DNA of 64,000 nt from an uncultured Eggerthella sp. (GTDB lineage Bacteria > Actinomycetota > Coriobacteriia > Coriobacteriales > Eggerthellaceae), in NCBI GenBank assembly GCA_900540345.1, contig UQFK01000003.1:124001-188000 (forward strand). The letters are read 5' to 3'. Both the position numbers and the translations under genes were made by a program. The notes beneath the pieces were generated by a model. It saw only the letters and a program-made list of their open reading frames with translations, was not told the DNA's origin and ran no database searches. Below are positions 42,216-49,993 of the stretch, piece by piece; position 1 is the first letter of the stretch, and every line of letters starts with the position of its first letter.

Positions 42216-42779
42216 CTATACCGCGCAAGCCATGATGTAGTCGTCCATCACGAATCCCTCGCCAATATCCGCCATTAGCGATTCAATGATCTCGAACCCG
42301 TTACCTTTATAAGCGCGAATTCCGAGTTCGTTGGCTTTATTCACCGTCAGATACATGCCTGAAAGACCGCTCTTTCGCGCAAGATTGCTCAGATGCGCGA
42401 TTATCTCGCTTGCATAATGCTTGCCACGTTCCTCGGCGAGCAGGTAGATCTTCGAGATGAACAAACGATCAGCATGCAGCTTTGAGATAGCAGCACCGTG
42501 CTCTTTGGCGCGCGGATCACTCGGGTCATTGGCGAAGTATTCGCGCAGAATGCCTACATACCCTACTTTTTTGCCTGCCTCATCGAGCACGAAAAAGTAC
42601 TCGTAGCCTTTTTCGGTTATGTCTCGCTTGAGCGCTTCAGAGGATTGGAATCGCTCAACCATGTAGCGCGTCTGATCCTCTCCGATGAGCCCAGGCCAGT
42701 ATTCGAACCAGATGTCATGAGCCATCTGCGCGAGTGATTCAATGTCGTGAACGGGTTCAACTATTCTGAGCGCGATCAT
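42216..42779 (-). CDS. GNAT family N-acetyltransferase
   Basis: A 187-residue protein with an N-terminal GNAT helix-strand set (IVEPVHDIESLAQMAHDIWFEYW), a central strand (EYFFVLDEAGKKVGYVGIL), the acetyl-CoA region HADRLFISKIYLLAEERGKHYASEI, and a C-terminal NKANELGIRAYKGNGFEIIES. This is the usual NxxA/Y-x-x-x-GF acceptor end. The substrate is unknown. It is the only minus-strand gene here, convergent with dxs and divergent from amtB, and shares the 171-base promoter region with the latter. CCAGGTGG lies upstream of the ATG. Confidence 0.88.
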   Translation of the reverse strand: MIALRIVEPVHDIESLAQMAHDIWFEYWPGLIGEDQTRYMVERFQSSEALKRDITEKGYEYFFVLDEAGKKVGYVGILREYFANDPSDPRAKEHGAAISKLHADRLFISKIYLLAEERGKHYASEIIAHLSNLARKSGLSGMYLTVNKANELGIRAYKGNGFEIIESLMADIGEGFVMDDYIMACAV

Positions 42780-42857
42780 GTGATTATCCTATCCACCTGG
42801 AGTTATTTCGGCTGTGTAACGTAAGCGATTCTTGCATGTTTCGACTTATTTCCACCG

Positions 42858-42886
42858 TTGTTAACAATGGCTGCTCATGAAATATT
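42858..42886 (+). promoter_or_regulatory. Candidate amtB promoter with palindrome over the -35
   Basis: TTGTTA (42858-42863) - 17 bases - AATATT (42881-42886). The -35 lies in the perfect palindrome TTGTTAACAA (42858-42867), a possible operator. A GTAAC-n6-GATTC motif further upstream (around 42816-42831) resembles one half of the actinobacterial GlnR box, but only partly. Confidence 0.4.
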
Positions 42887-42950
42887 ACTCCAAATCACGT
42901 GACAAGATGAAGAGGTCGGTTCGTTCCTAATTACGCAAGGAGGCTACATT

Positions 42951-44225
42951 ATGTTTGATACAGGGTCGACATCATTCATGCTCATCTGTACCATGCTCGT
43001 GTTGTTGATGACACCGGGCGTCGCTTTTTTCTATGGAGGGTTGGCAAGGCGCAAGAACGTCGTGAACACCATGTTCATGTCGATGGCGATCATCGGCGTG
43101 GTCGGCGTGCTCTGGATCGTTGCTGGCTGGAGTTTTGCTTATGGCGGAGATGGCTCAAATCCCTTCTTTGGAGGTTTTGATCAGCTTGGATGCGCAACGC
43201 TTGTCCAAGATATGCTCGTTGAAGCCGCCATCGTTCCTGAAGGGGCGGTCTATCCAGCTGTCATCGATGTAGTCTTTCAGGCTGCATTCGCAATGATCAC
43301 CTGCGCCATTATTTGGGGTGCGGTCGCAGGACGTATGAAGTTTGGTGCAATGATAGCCTTCGTGAGCGTATGGGTGCTTCTTATCTATTGTCCGCTTGCG
43401 CATATGGTGTGGGGCGGTGAAGGAAGCTTCATCGGTGATATGATCGGCGCCCTCGACTTCGCAGGTGGCGATGTCGTTCATATTAGTTCTGGTCTTGCAG
43501 GTCTTGTACTTTGCTTGCTGCTTGGTCGCCGTAAGGAATTCGGCACCATCGCGCATCGACCACATAACATTCCACTCGTCGTGCTTGGCGTTACGCTTCT
43601 CTGGTTCGGTTGGTTTGGCTTTAATGGTGGCTCCGAATTCGCTGCTGACGGTATCGCAGCATTGGCGATCTTGAACACGGTTGTTGCTTCTGGTGCAGCA
43701 CTGCTTTCTTGGATGGTGGTCGAGAAGATCAAGGTCGGGAAGCCCACTTTGGTTGGTGCAGTAACTGGTCTAGTGGCAGGACTTGTTGTTATCACGCCTG
43801 CAGCTGGCTTCGTAGAGCCCTGGGCTGCTATCGTGATGGGTATCATTGTTTCTCCTATTTGCTATTTTGCGATGTCGTTTCTTAAGACCAAGATCGGATA
43901 CGATGACGCGCTCGATGCATTTGGCTGCCATGCAGTCGGCGGTATGGTAGGCGGTGTGCTTACAGGTATATTTTGTGTGCCAGAGCTTTCTTGGACGGAG
44001 TTTGGTGGACTTCTGTACACAGGTGATGCTACTTTGCTTGGTGCACAGTGCTTAGGTATCTTGGTCACGCTCGTCTTTGTTGGTATCGGTTCGCTCGTGA
44101 TCGGGCTCATCGTGAAGGTATGTTTTCACGGTAGTCTGCGTGTTTCCAAGGAACAGGAAGCAGCTGGTATGGATATCAGCGAGCATAGCGAGTCCGCGTA
44201 TCCTGCCTTCAATGGCTTGGACTAA
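42951..44225 (+). CDS. amtB: Ammonium transporter
   Basis: A 424-residue Amt/MEP/Rh channel with about 11 membrane spans. It starts with MFDTGSTSFMLICTMLVLLMTPGVAFFYGGLARRKNV and has the conserved DVVHISSGLAGLV and DAFGCHAVGGMVGG, the histidine pair lining the pore (about 174 and 326). It also shows LLWFGWFGFNGGSE. Ammonium is taken up and PII (next gene, 27 bases downstream) blocks the channel when nitrogen is plentiful. The C-terminal cytoplasmic tail ends in an acidic stretch. The ribosome-binding site is AAGGAGG. Confidence 0.96.
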   Translation: MFDTGSTSFMLICTMLVLLMTPGVAFFYGGLARRKNVVNTMFMSMAIIGVVGVLWIVAGWSFAYGGDGSNPFFGGFDQLGCATLVQDMLVEAAIVPEGAVYPAVIDVVFQAAFAMITCAIIWGAVAGRMKFGAMIAFVSVWVLLIYCPLAHMVWGGEGSFIGDMIGALDFAGGDVVHISSGLAGLVLCLLLGRRKEFGTIAHRPHNIPLVVLGVTLLWFGWFGFNGGSEFAADGIAALAILNTVVASGAALLSWMVVEKIKVGKPTLVGAVTGLVAGLVVITPAAGFVEPWAAIVMGIIVSPICYFAMSFLKTKIGYDDALDAFGCHAVGGMVGGVLTGIFCVPELSWTEFGGLLYTGDATLLGAQCLGILVTLVFVGIGSLVIGLIVKVCFHGSLRVSKEQEAAGMDISEHSESAYPAFNGLD

Positions 44226-44252
44226 CAGGTTTATAAGGGAAAGGAAACAACT

Positions 44253-44591
44253 ATGAAGCGAATCAGTGCAGTTGTGCGGCCGACTATGCTTGAGCCGCTG
44301 AAGGAGGCGCTCTTTCAGGCTAATGTGTCCGGTATGACCATCTCGCAGGTGCATGGATGCGGCAATCAGCATGGATGGAGCGAGTATTTCCGTGGTAACG
44401 AAGTTATCTTGAACATGGTGCCTAAGATTAAATTCGAGATCATTGCCGATGATGCCCGTGTGGACGAGATCGTCGATGTAATCGTTTCGACCACGCGCAC
44501 CGGTGAAGTTGGAGATGGCAAGATCTTCGTCTCGAATATCGAGCGCGTTGTGCGCATTCGTACAGGAGAGGAAAACGATGAAGCCCTGTAG
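44253..44591 (+). CDS. glnK: PII nitrogen signal protein (GlnK-type) without the T-loop tyrosine
   Basis: A 112-residue PII protein, the partner of amtB. Conserved nucleotide/2-oxoglutarate residues are present: Gln39 in GNQ, Lys58 in VPKIK, the TGEVGDGKIFVSNIE signature and the R..R in VVRIRTG. The T-loop reads HGWSEYFRGNEVILNMVPK, so positions 46 and 51 are Phe and Val, where uridylylated/adenylylated PII proteins have Tyr51. Regulation by covalent modification is thus not expected; ligand binding alone probably sets AmtB docking. GGAAAGGAAA precedes the ATG. It is the only PII in the window. Confidence 0.93.
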   Translation: MKRISAVVRPTMLEPLKEALFQANVSGMTISQVHGCGNQHGWSEYFRGNEVILNMVPKIKFEIIADDARVDEIVDVIVSTTRTGEVGDGKIFVSNIERVVRIRTGEENDEAL

Positions 44592-44616
44592 ATTTCGCAT
44601 GATACCTGCAGAAAGA

Positions 44617-44625
44617 TGGTATGAT
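44617..44625 (+). promoter_or_regulatory. Extended -10 element for leuA
   Basis: TGGTATGAT provides an extended -10 (TG then TATGAT) about 35 bases before the leuA start codon. No good -35 is apparent. No T-box or other leader structure is visible. Confidence 0.45.
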
Positions 44626-44660
44626 TATTCTCATTACTGAATGTGAGAAAGGAACGCGTG

Positions 44661-46181
44661 ATGACTCGCAAGATTGCTATTTTCGATACCACCTTGCGCG
44701 ATGGCGAGCAGTCGCCAGGCGCCTCGATGAATTCCGAAGAGAAATTGGTCATCACGCGTCAACTATTGCGTCTTAATGTTGATGTTATAGAGGCGGGTTT
44801 TCCGGTATCGTCCCCAGGTGATTTCAAGAGCGTTCAGCAGATTGCTGCAGAAGTGGGCGACAAGGCGATCGTGTGCGCTCTTACGCGTGCGGTAGAGAAG
44901 GACATCGATTCTGCGGCTGAAGCCCTTGCGGAATGTGCACGTCCGCGTATTCATACGGGTATCGGCGTTTCGCATAGCCATATCTACGACAAGCTTCGTA
45001 CTACGCCTGAGGTCATCCTCGAGCGTGCAATCCATGCAACCAAGTACGCGAAGAAGTTCGTCGAAGATGTTGAATTTTATTGCGAGGATGCTGGTCGTTC
45101 TGATTATGAGTTTCTTGCAAAAGTGGTCGAGGCGGTCATTGATGCGGGCGCTACGGTCGTCAATATTCCTGATACCACGGGTTATTCGTTGCCAGAAGAA
45201 TACGGTCGCCGTATTAAGTTCTTGATGGAAAACGTTAAAAATGTCGATAAAGCTTCCATTTCTGTCCATTGCCATAACGATCTTGGCATGGCTACTGCGC
45301 TCTCTCTTGCTGGTGTAGAGAATGGCGCGACTCAGATCGAATGTACCATCAACGGCTTGGGCGAGCGCGCAGGCAATACGGCCATGGAAGAAGTGGTCAT
45401 GGCGATCAAGATGCATGGGGAAGAGCTTGATGCCCATACTGATATCAATAGCCGTGAATTCATCCGTGCATCTCGCTTGGTTTCATCGATTACAGGCTTT
45501 GTCGTTCAACCGAATAAGGCCATTGTTGGTGCGAACGCTTTTGCGCATTCTTCAGGCATCCACCAAGATGGTGTTATTAAAGAGCGTACCACCTATGAGA
45601 TCATCGATCCTACAGAGGTTGGCGCAGGTCAAAGCTCGATCGTGCTTTCGGCTCGTTCAGGTCGCGCGGCATTGCGTCATCGTCTCGAGGCATTGGGTTA
45701 TCACATTGAAGGTCAAGAGTTCGAAGACCTGCATACAGCCTTTCTCGATCTTGCTGACAAGAAAAAGGAAGTCTACGATGAAGATCTCGAATCGCTCGTA
45801 GGGGAACAGGGTCGCACGCAAGAAGCTTCCTATACGCTCAAGGGTGTTCAGATCTCTTGCGGTCAGCCGCTCACTCCTACCGCGACGGTCACGCTTATCG
45901 ATAAGAATGGCAATGAATTCTGCGCCTGCTCGATCGGCACTGGTCCGATTGATGCGCTCTATCGTGCTGTGAACGAGATCGTGGATATCGAGAACGATCT
46001 TTCAGAATTCGCCGTCCAAAGCGTTACACGAGGTATCGATGCGCTCGGCGAAGTGACCATACGTGTCACTTCTTCGGATGGCTCGGTCTATACAGGTCGC
46101 GGCTCCGATGGCGATATCATCGTCTCCTCTGCGAAGGCGTATCTCAATGCGCTCAATCGTCTTATAGCTGATAAGCAATAG
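44661..46181 (+). CDS. leuA: 2-Isopropylmalate synthase
   Basis: A 506-residue enzyme that condenses acetyl-CoA with 2-oxoisovalerate, the first leucine-specific step. ATG 44661 is chosen (GAAAGGAA seven bases upstream, MTRKIAIFDTTLRDGEQSPG is the normal start); GTG 44643 adds an unsupported leader. It has FDTTLRDGEQSPGAS, the SHSHIYDKL turn, ATVVNIPDTTGY, VHCHNDLGMATALSLAG and HSSGIHQDG, plus the leucine-binding regulatory domain after about 385. Other leu genes are not adjacent. Confidence 0.95.
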   Translation: MTRKIAIFDTTLRDGEQSPGASMNSEEKLVITRQLLRLNVDVIEAGFPVSSPGDFKSVQQIAAEVGDKAIVCALTRAVEKDIDSAAEALAECARPRIHTGIGVSHSHIYDKLRTTPEVILERAIHATKYAKKFVEDVEFYCEDAGRSDYEFLAKVVEAVIDAGATVVNIPDTTGYSLPEEYGRRIKFLMENVKNVDKASISVHCHNDLGMATALSLAGVENGATQIECTINGLGERAGNTAMEEVVMAIKMHGEELDAHTDINSREFIRASRLVSSITGFVVQPNKAIVGANAFAHSSGIHQDGVIKERTTYEIIDPTEVGAGQSSIVLSARSGRAALRHRLEALGYHIEGQEFEDLHTAFLDLADKKKEVYDEDLESLVGEQGRTQEASYTLKGVQISCGQPLTPTATVTLIDKNGNEFCACSIGTGPIDALYRAVNEIVDIENDLSEFAVQSVTRGIDALGEVTIRVTSSDGSVYTGRGSDGDIIVSSAKAYLNALNRLIADKQ

Positions 46182-46203
46182 CCAGCAAGGAGTAAGCTGA
46201 TCG

Positions 46204-47223
46204 GTGTTCTGCCTCGACTGTGGACAAAAGATCGAAGATGGCCAAACTGCATGCCCAAATTGCGGCATGCCAGTTGACGATATCAAGTCGCGTATTGCAG
46301 AGGCGCAGGAGAAAGTAACTTATGCAGAGACTGTAGGGCCTGCAGAGACAACAAAGCTCCCGCCTGTGCCAGAGCGCGTCTATCACGATAAAGATGGTAA
46401 TATCATCGATCCCAAAGAAGAGATCGACACCTCATCAGCTGATAAAAAGATGCTTGACGATTTGCCTATTATTGGCGATGAGGAAGATCCGCTCATCACT
46501 GTTCCTATTCAGAAGATCGTCTCAGACGATGGTGAGGTGATCGCTGAGAAGAATGATGATGTGAAGACATTCATCCAGCCCCCTAAGAAGAAAAAGGGGC
46601 TCTCAGCTCGGAATAAAGCTATTATCGCTCTTGTTGCGATCTTTGCCATCATTGCTATTACGGCAGCATTTTTGAATTCGGCTGGGTTGCTTTCGCAGGA
46701 CGAAATCGTAGCAACTGATCAGGTTGAAGAGGTAAACGATCAAGACTCTGATGTTCAGCAGTCTGATTCCGAGGTTCGACAGGATAGTATCTTCAAGTCC
46801 CTTTCAAGCAACTATCAAACATTGGGCGATTATCGTGGGCAGATCAATACGGTCGTTTCGAATTTCAATAATTATCACCTTGCGAGTGATAAGGCAAAAC
46901 GTCAGCAATATGCCGATGAATGCTCAACGCTCATCACTTCTATTTCAGATTCAAAGGCTCAGCTGATCGAAGAGATGAACGAGCTTGGGCTTACCGAAGA
47001 TAATCCTCTGTTCGATACGTATGATCAGATCAAACAGCTCTATGATCTGCTCATCACGCGCTTAGATGTCATCAAGGAGTGTTGGGATGTGAGCTTGAGT
47101 GTTGACAAGCCTAAAGATCACGCACAAGAGATTCTCGCTCCACTTGCAAAAGACATTAAGAAGGGCAAATCTACTTCAATAGCTGATTTTGATTCGCTCT
47201 ATCCTCAAGTTGATTTCTCCTAA
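46204..47223 (+). CDS. Zinc-ribbon membrane protein of unknown function
   Basis: A 339-residue protein. A zinc ribbon (Cys3, Cys6, Cys17, Cys20 in MFCLDCG...ACPNCG) opens a 125-residue cytoplasmic part that is acidic and Pro-rich. A basic stretch PKKKKGLSARN and one membrane segment (about 139-161) follow, and then an extracytoplasmic helical domain of about 165 residues with Q/N/D-rich repeats. The layout, ribbon-in and helical domain-out, is like many Gram-positive envelope proteins of unknown role. GTG start, AAGGAG nine bases upstream. It follows leuA closely (22 bases) but shows no link to leucine synthesis. Confidence 0.7.
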   Translation: MFCLDCGQKIEDGQTACPNCGMPVDDIKSRIAEAQEKVTYAETVGPAETTKLPPVPERVYHDKDGNIIDPKEEIDTSSADKKMLDDLPIIGDEEDPLITVPIQKIVSDDGEVIAEKNDDVKTFIQPPKKKKGLSARNKAIIALVAIFAIIAITAAFLNSAGLLSQDEIVATDQVEEVNDQDSDVQQSDSEVRQDSIFKSLSSNYQTLGDYRGQINTVVSNFNNYHLASDKAKRQQYADECSTLITSISDSKAQLIEEMNELGLTEDNPLFDTYDQIKQLYDLLITRLDVIKECWDVSLSVDKPKDHAQEILAPLAKDIKKGKSTSIADFDSLYPQVDFS

Positions 47224-47264
47224 GTGATAACTGATTGACGATGACAAAAGTTCGTTCGTGTGCA

Positions 47265-47293
47265 TTGTGATACATGCTTTTTTTGCCTATCAT
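47265..47293 (+). promoter_or_regulatory. Promoter for the LRR surface protein gene
   Basis: TTGTGA (47265-47270), a 17-base T-rich spacer and TATCAT (47288-47293), 5 of 6 to the -10 consensus. It is 25 bases before the start codon at 47318. Confidence 0.55.
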
Positions 47294-47317
47294 TATGTTT
47301 GCTACGGGTTTTGATAG

Positions 47318-49282
47318 ATGAGTTGGGTGATCGCTATGTCTTCAGATCGTCTTCTAATTCGAACAAGGGCATTTTTTATTAGTATGGCATTCTGCTTTTG
47401 CGCCCTTTTTGCTCTCTGCTCGATGCCTGCAAATGCGCTAGCTCAAACAGACGTGCATATCGATGAAAATGGCGTTAAGTATACCTATACTTCTGCTTCA
47501 GGCAAACCTACTGCAACCATCACGGGTATCTATAGCGATAGCGTTACAAAAGCTTTTGTTCCTGAAACGGTCAACGGACTGACGGTGAATGCGCTCAATA
47601 TTACAGGCGATATGGGAACGATCAATCAGCTCGACTTGACCTCGTGCAGTGCATTGGCTCATTTCACATGTACGGATATCCAATTGCAGTCCTTGGATCT
47701 TGAAGGATGTCAGAATCTTACCGGTCTTCGTTGTACGAATAGCCAGCTTGAAGAGTTGAATGTGTCGAAGTGCCTAAGCTTAAGCTCGCTTGATTGTTCA
47801 GGAAATGATCTTGTATCACTGAACCTTTCATCTTGTCCTGCTCTTACCAAGGTGGCGTGCCAAGATAACGCGCTCACTTCGTTGAATATTTCAGGTTGTT
47901 CAAATCTCACCGACCTGAACTGCAGCGGCAACGATCTACGCTCTCTTGATCTTTCCAATTGTCCTGCACTTGCGCTCTTTGATTGTTCGAATAACCAGCT
48001 CCAGAATCTTGATCTTTCTCAGACGGTGAATCTTGCTGAGTTGAAATGCGCCAACAACGACCTATCTTCTCTAGATCTTTCAAGTTGCGCCAAGATGAAG
48101 AATCTCTATTGCGAGGGAAACGACCTCACGTCGCTTGACCTTTCCTCTTGCAATCAACTGAGGATCCTCGATTGTTCCAATAACTCGCTCGAGTCGCTTG
48201 ATATCTCCCAAACGAGGTATCTTAGTAATCTGAATTGCGCACATAATGAACTTACCTCGCTTGATGTGTCTCAGAGCAACTATCTGACAAAGCTCGACTG
48301 TAACAACAATAAGATCGCTGATACGTCAGATCTTGAAGAATTCCTATCTCGACCAGGTGTTTCGGGGTCTATTTCCTCGCAGTTTGGCAAAGATGACCCA
48401 GAACCTGAAGATCCTAAGCCAGAAGATCCTCAGCCAAGCAATCCCACTCCAGCAGATCCTCAACCGTCAAATCCGCAACCCTCGAACCCCAAGCCTTCTG
48501 ACCCTCAACCGTCAAATCCACAGCCTTCGAACCCCAAGCCAGATGACTCTGCGCTTGGTACCTGGCGTCATGGTTCGAAAGGATGGTGGTACGATTACGG
48601 CAACAACAGCTATGCGATTGGTTGGCTGAAGTTGAGCTCTGGAACGTATCATTTCGATAGTAAAGGCTGGATGCAAACAGGCTGGAAGAAGATCGATGGT
48701 TCGTGGTACTACTTTAAAGCCTCAGGTGCTATGGCTGATGGTTGGGTGAAGAGCAAGGGTAAGTGGTATTATCTCGATCCCTACAGCGGCAAGATGCTTA
48801 CAGGAAAACAGACCATATCAGGTAAGACCTACTATCTTAATACTGCGACAGGGGCAATGAAGACAGGCTGGAACAAGGAGTCTTCCACCTGGTTTTTCTA
48901 TAAATCTTCTGGTGAGATGGCTAAGGGCTGGCAAAAGGTAAAAGGCACCTGGTATTACCTGGATGGACAAGGCGCCATGAAGACGGGTTGGCTCAACGAT
49001 AGAAATTCGAAATACTACCTGAAGGCTTCGGGGGCCATGAGCAAAGGCTGGCAGAAGATCTCTGGAAACTGGTACTATTTCACAAATTCTGGTGCAATGA
49101 AGACTGGCTGGCAGAAGATCGCCGATAGGTGGTATTACTTTAGCAAGTCGGGTGCCATGCAGAAGAATACCTGGATCAGTGGTGTCTATTGGGTTGGTTC
49201 TGACGGCGTTATGGCAACCAACGCGTGGGTCGATGCCGACCAGTATTATGTCGACAGCGCTGGCAGGTGGGTCAAGAGTTAG
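47318..49282 (+). CDS. Secreted leucine-rich-repeat protein with choline-binding-type wall repeats
   Basis: A 654-residue surface protein. A signal peptide (residues 1-43, cleavage after NALA) is followed by about twelve LRRs of ~21 residues rich in Cys and Asn (SLDCSGNDLVSLNLSSCPAL). This cysteine-containing variant may form a solenoid with inner free thiols. Residues about 359-412 form a Pro/Ser/Asp linker with a 45-bp duplicated segment. From 413 on there are about nine wall-binding repeats (GWKKIDGSWYYFKASGAM type), homologous in style to the prophage endolysin. It should be held to wall polymers and bind external ligands. ATG 47336 is an alternative start. No ribosome-binding site is clear at either. 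Confidence 0.88.
   Translation: MSWVIAMSSDRLLIRTRAFFISMAFCFCALFALCSMPANALAQTDVHIDENGVKYTYTSASGKPTATITGIYSDSVTKAFVPETVNGLTVNALNITGDMGTINQLDLTSCSALAHFTCTDIQLQSLDLEGCQNLTGLRCTNSQLEELNVSKCLSLSSLDCSGNDLVSLNLSSCPALTKVACQDNALTSLNISGCSNLTDLNCSGNDLRSLDLSNCPALALFDCSNNQLQNLDLSQTVNLAELKCANNDLSSLDLSSCAKMKNLYCEGNDLTSLDLSSCNQLRILDCSNNSLESLDISQTRYLSNLNCAHNELTSLDVSQSNYLTKLDCNNNKIADTSDLEEFLSRPGVSGSISSQFGKDDPEPEDPKPEDPQPSNPTPADPQPSNPQPSNPKPSDPQPSNPQPSNPKPDDSALGTWRHGSKGWWYDYGNNSYAIGWLKLSSGTYHFDSKGWMQTGWKKIDGSWYYFKASGAMADGWVKSKGKWYYLDPYSGKMLTGKQTISGKTYYLNTATGAMKTGWNKESSTWFFYKSSGEMAKGWQKVKGTWYYLDGQGAMKTGWLNDRNSKYYLKASGAMSKGWQKISGNWYYFTNSGAMKTGWQKIADRWYYFSKSGAMQKNTWISGVYWVGSDGVMATNAWVDADQYYVDSAGRWVKS
48458..48547. 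repeat. 45-bp tandem repeat in the linker of the LRR protein
   Basis: Two near-identical 45-bp units, starting CCTCAACCGTCAAATC at 48458 and 48503, encode the DPQPSNPQPSNPKPS-type linker. Such units can expand or contract by slippage without breaking the frame and so would change the reach of the LRR domain. Confidence 0.75.
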
Positions 49283-49305
49283 AGCCATAAGATCACTCTG
49301 ACTCT

Positions 49306-49338
49306 TTTTATGTACGATCCTTTGATTCGTACATAAAA
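49306..49338. terminator. Perfect 11-bp inverted repeat after the LRR gene
   Basis: TTTTATGTACG (49306-49316) and CGTACATAAAA (49328-49338) with an 11-base loop. The stem is AT-rich and there is no long T tract. It may be a weak terminator for the LRR gene in either direction or a protein-binding site. Confidence 0.5.
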
Positions 49339-49367
49339 CTAAGGTACGACCTTTCAGCTATATAAAT

Positions 49368-49399
49368 GGCACGTCTTCGGGCGTGCCTATTTGTTTTTG
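49368..49399 (+). terminator. Intrinsic terminator before the rimP operon
   Basis: GGCACGTC-TTCG-GGCGTGCC forms an 8-bp stem (one G-T pair) with a stable TTCG loop, followed by TATTTGTTTTTG. It ends transcription from the LRR gene and lies just before the promoter region of rimP-nusA. Confidence 0.8.
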
Positions 49400-49457
49400 T
49401 TGGACGAGTATGATATAAATATCCAGGTACTTGGTACGAATACTTTCGATTTTTGAG

Positions 49458-49487
49458 GAAGTGGGCTTTGTCCCGCTTCTTTTGTTT
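49458..49487 (+). promoter_or_regulatory. Leader hairpin with T tract upstream of rimP (possible attenuator)
   Basis: GAAGTGGG and CCCGCTTC (one T-G pair) with a six-base loop run into TTTTGTTT, 24 bases before the rimP start. It lies downstream of the AT-rich candidate -10 region TATGATATAAAT (49409-49420), hence inside the operon leader. A premature terminator here would allow autoregulation of nusA-infB transcription by NusA, as is known from other bacteria, but this is inference. Confidence 0.55.
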
Positions 49488-49510
49488 CTGAGAGGAGTTG
49501 AAGAGAAAAC

Positions 49511-49990
49511 GTGCTCACTGCCAAAGAACAACAGCTGCTCGACGCGCTTTCTCCGAAAGCTGCCGAAGAGGGGATCGAGATCGTAACAATCGATATTGTT
49601 GGTTCGAAAAAAGCTCCTACCATCAGGGTCTATATTGACTGTGAAGGAGGAGTGGGTTTCGATGAGCTTTCGAGCGCACAGGCATGGATCAATGATCTTA
49701 TGGATCAGATCGATCCTTTTCCGGGTGCTTATACGCTTGAAGTTTCATCACCTGGTATCGACCGTCCGTTGCGTACCATGGAACATTTCAAGCGTTTTGC
49801 GGGAGAGAAAGCGCATCTCGTGCTCTCGAAGCCTTTTGATTCCCGTAGCAAATACACTGGCAAACTCGTTGGTATCGATGAGGATAAAGTGCTCATCGAG
49901 CTCGACGGTATCACCGAAGCGATCCCGTATGAGCTCATTAAAAAGGCACATATCATCGCAACGATAGATTTTAATGTAAAGAAGGGATAG
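49511..49990 (+). CDS. rimP: Ribosome maturation factor RimP
   Basis: A 159-residue protein for 30S subunit maturation. It has an N-terminal alpha/beta domain with IVTIDIVGSKKAPTIRVYID, the signature YTLEVSSPGIDRPL (about 77-90), and a C-terminal SH3-like barrel (KYTGKLVGIDEDKVLIE). GTG start preceded by GAGAGGAG eight bases or so upstream. It directly leads the nusA operon (three bases to nusA), the normal arrangement. Confidence 0.95.
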   Translation: MLTAKEQQLLDALSPKAAEEGIEIVTIDIVGSKKAPTIRVYIDCEGGVGFDELSSAQAWINDLMDQIDPFPGAYTLEVSSPGIDRPLRTMEHFKRFAGEKAHLVLSKPFDSRSKYTGKLVGIDEDKVLIELDGITEAIPYELIKKAHIIATIDFNVKKG

Positions 49991-49993
49991 GCA

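Noticed and set aside
42858..42867. BirA (biotin) operator at amtB because of TTGTTAAC
   Set aside because: Only a ten-base palindrome is present, not the long spaced BirA dyad, and amtB has no link to biotin synthesis.
48333..48629. 98-residue alternative frame inside the LRR protein linker
   Set aside because: It is an out-of-frame read of the Pro-rich repeat; repeats of length divisible by three keep several frames open by chance.
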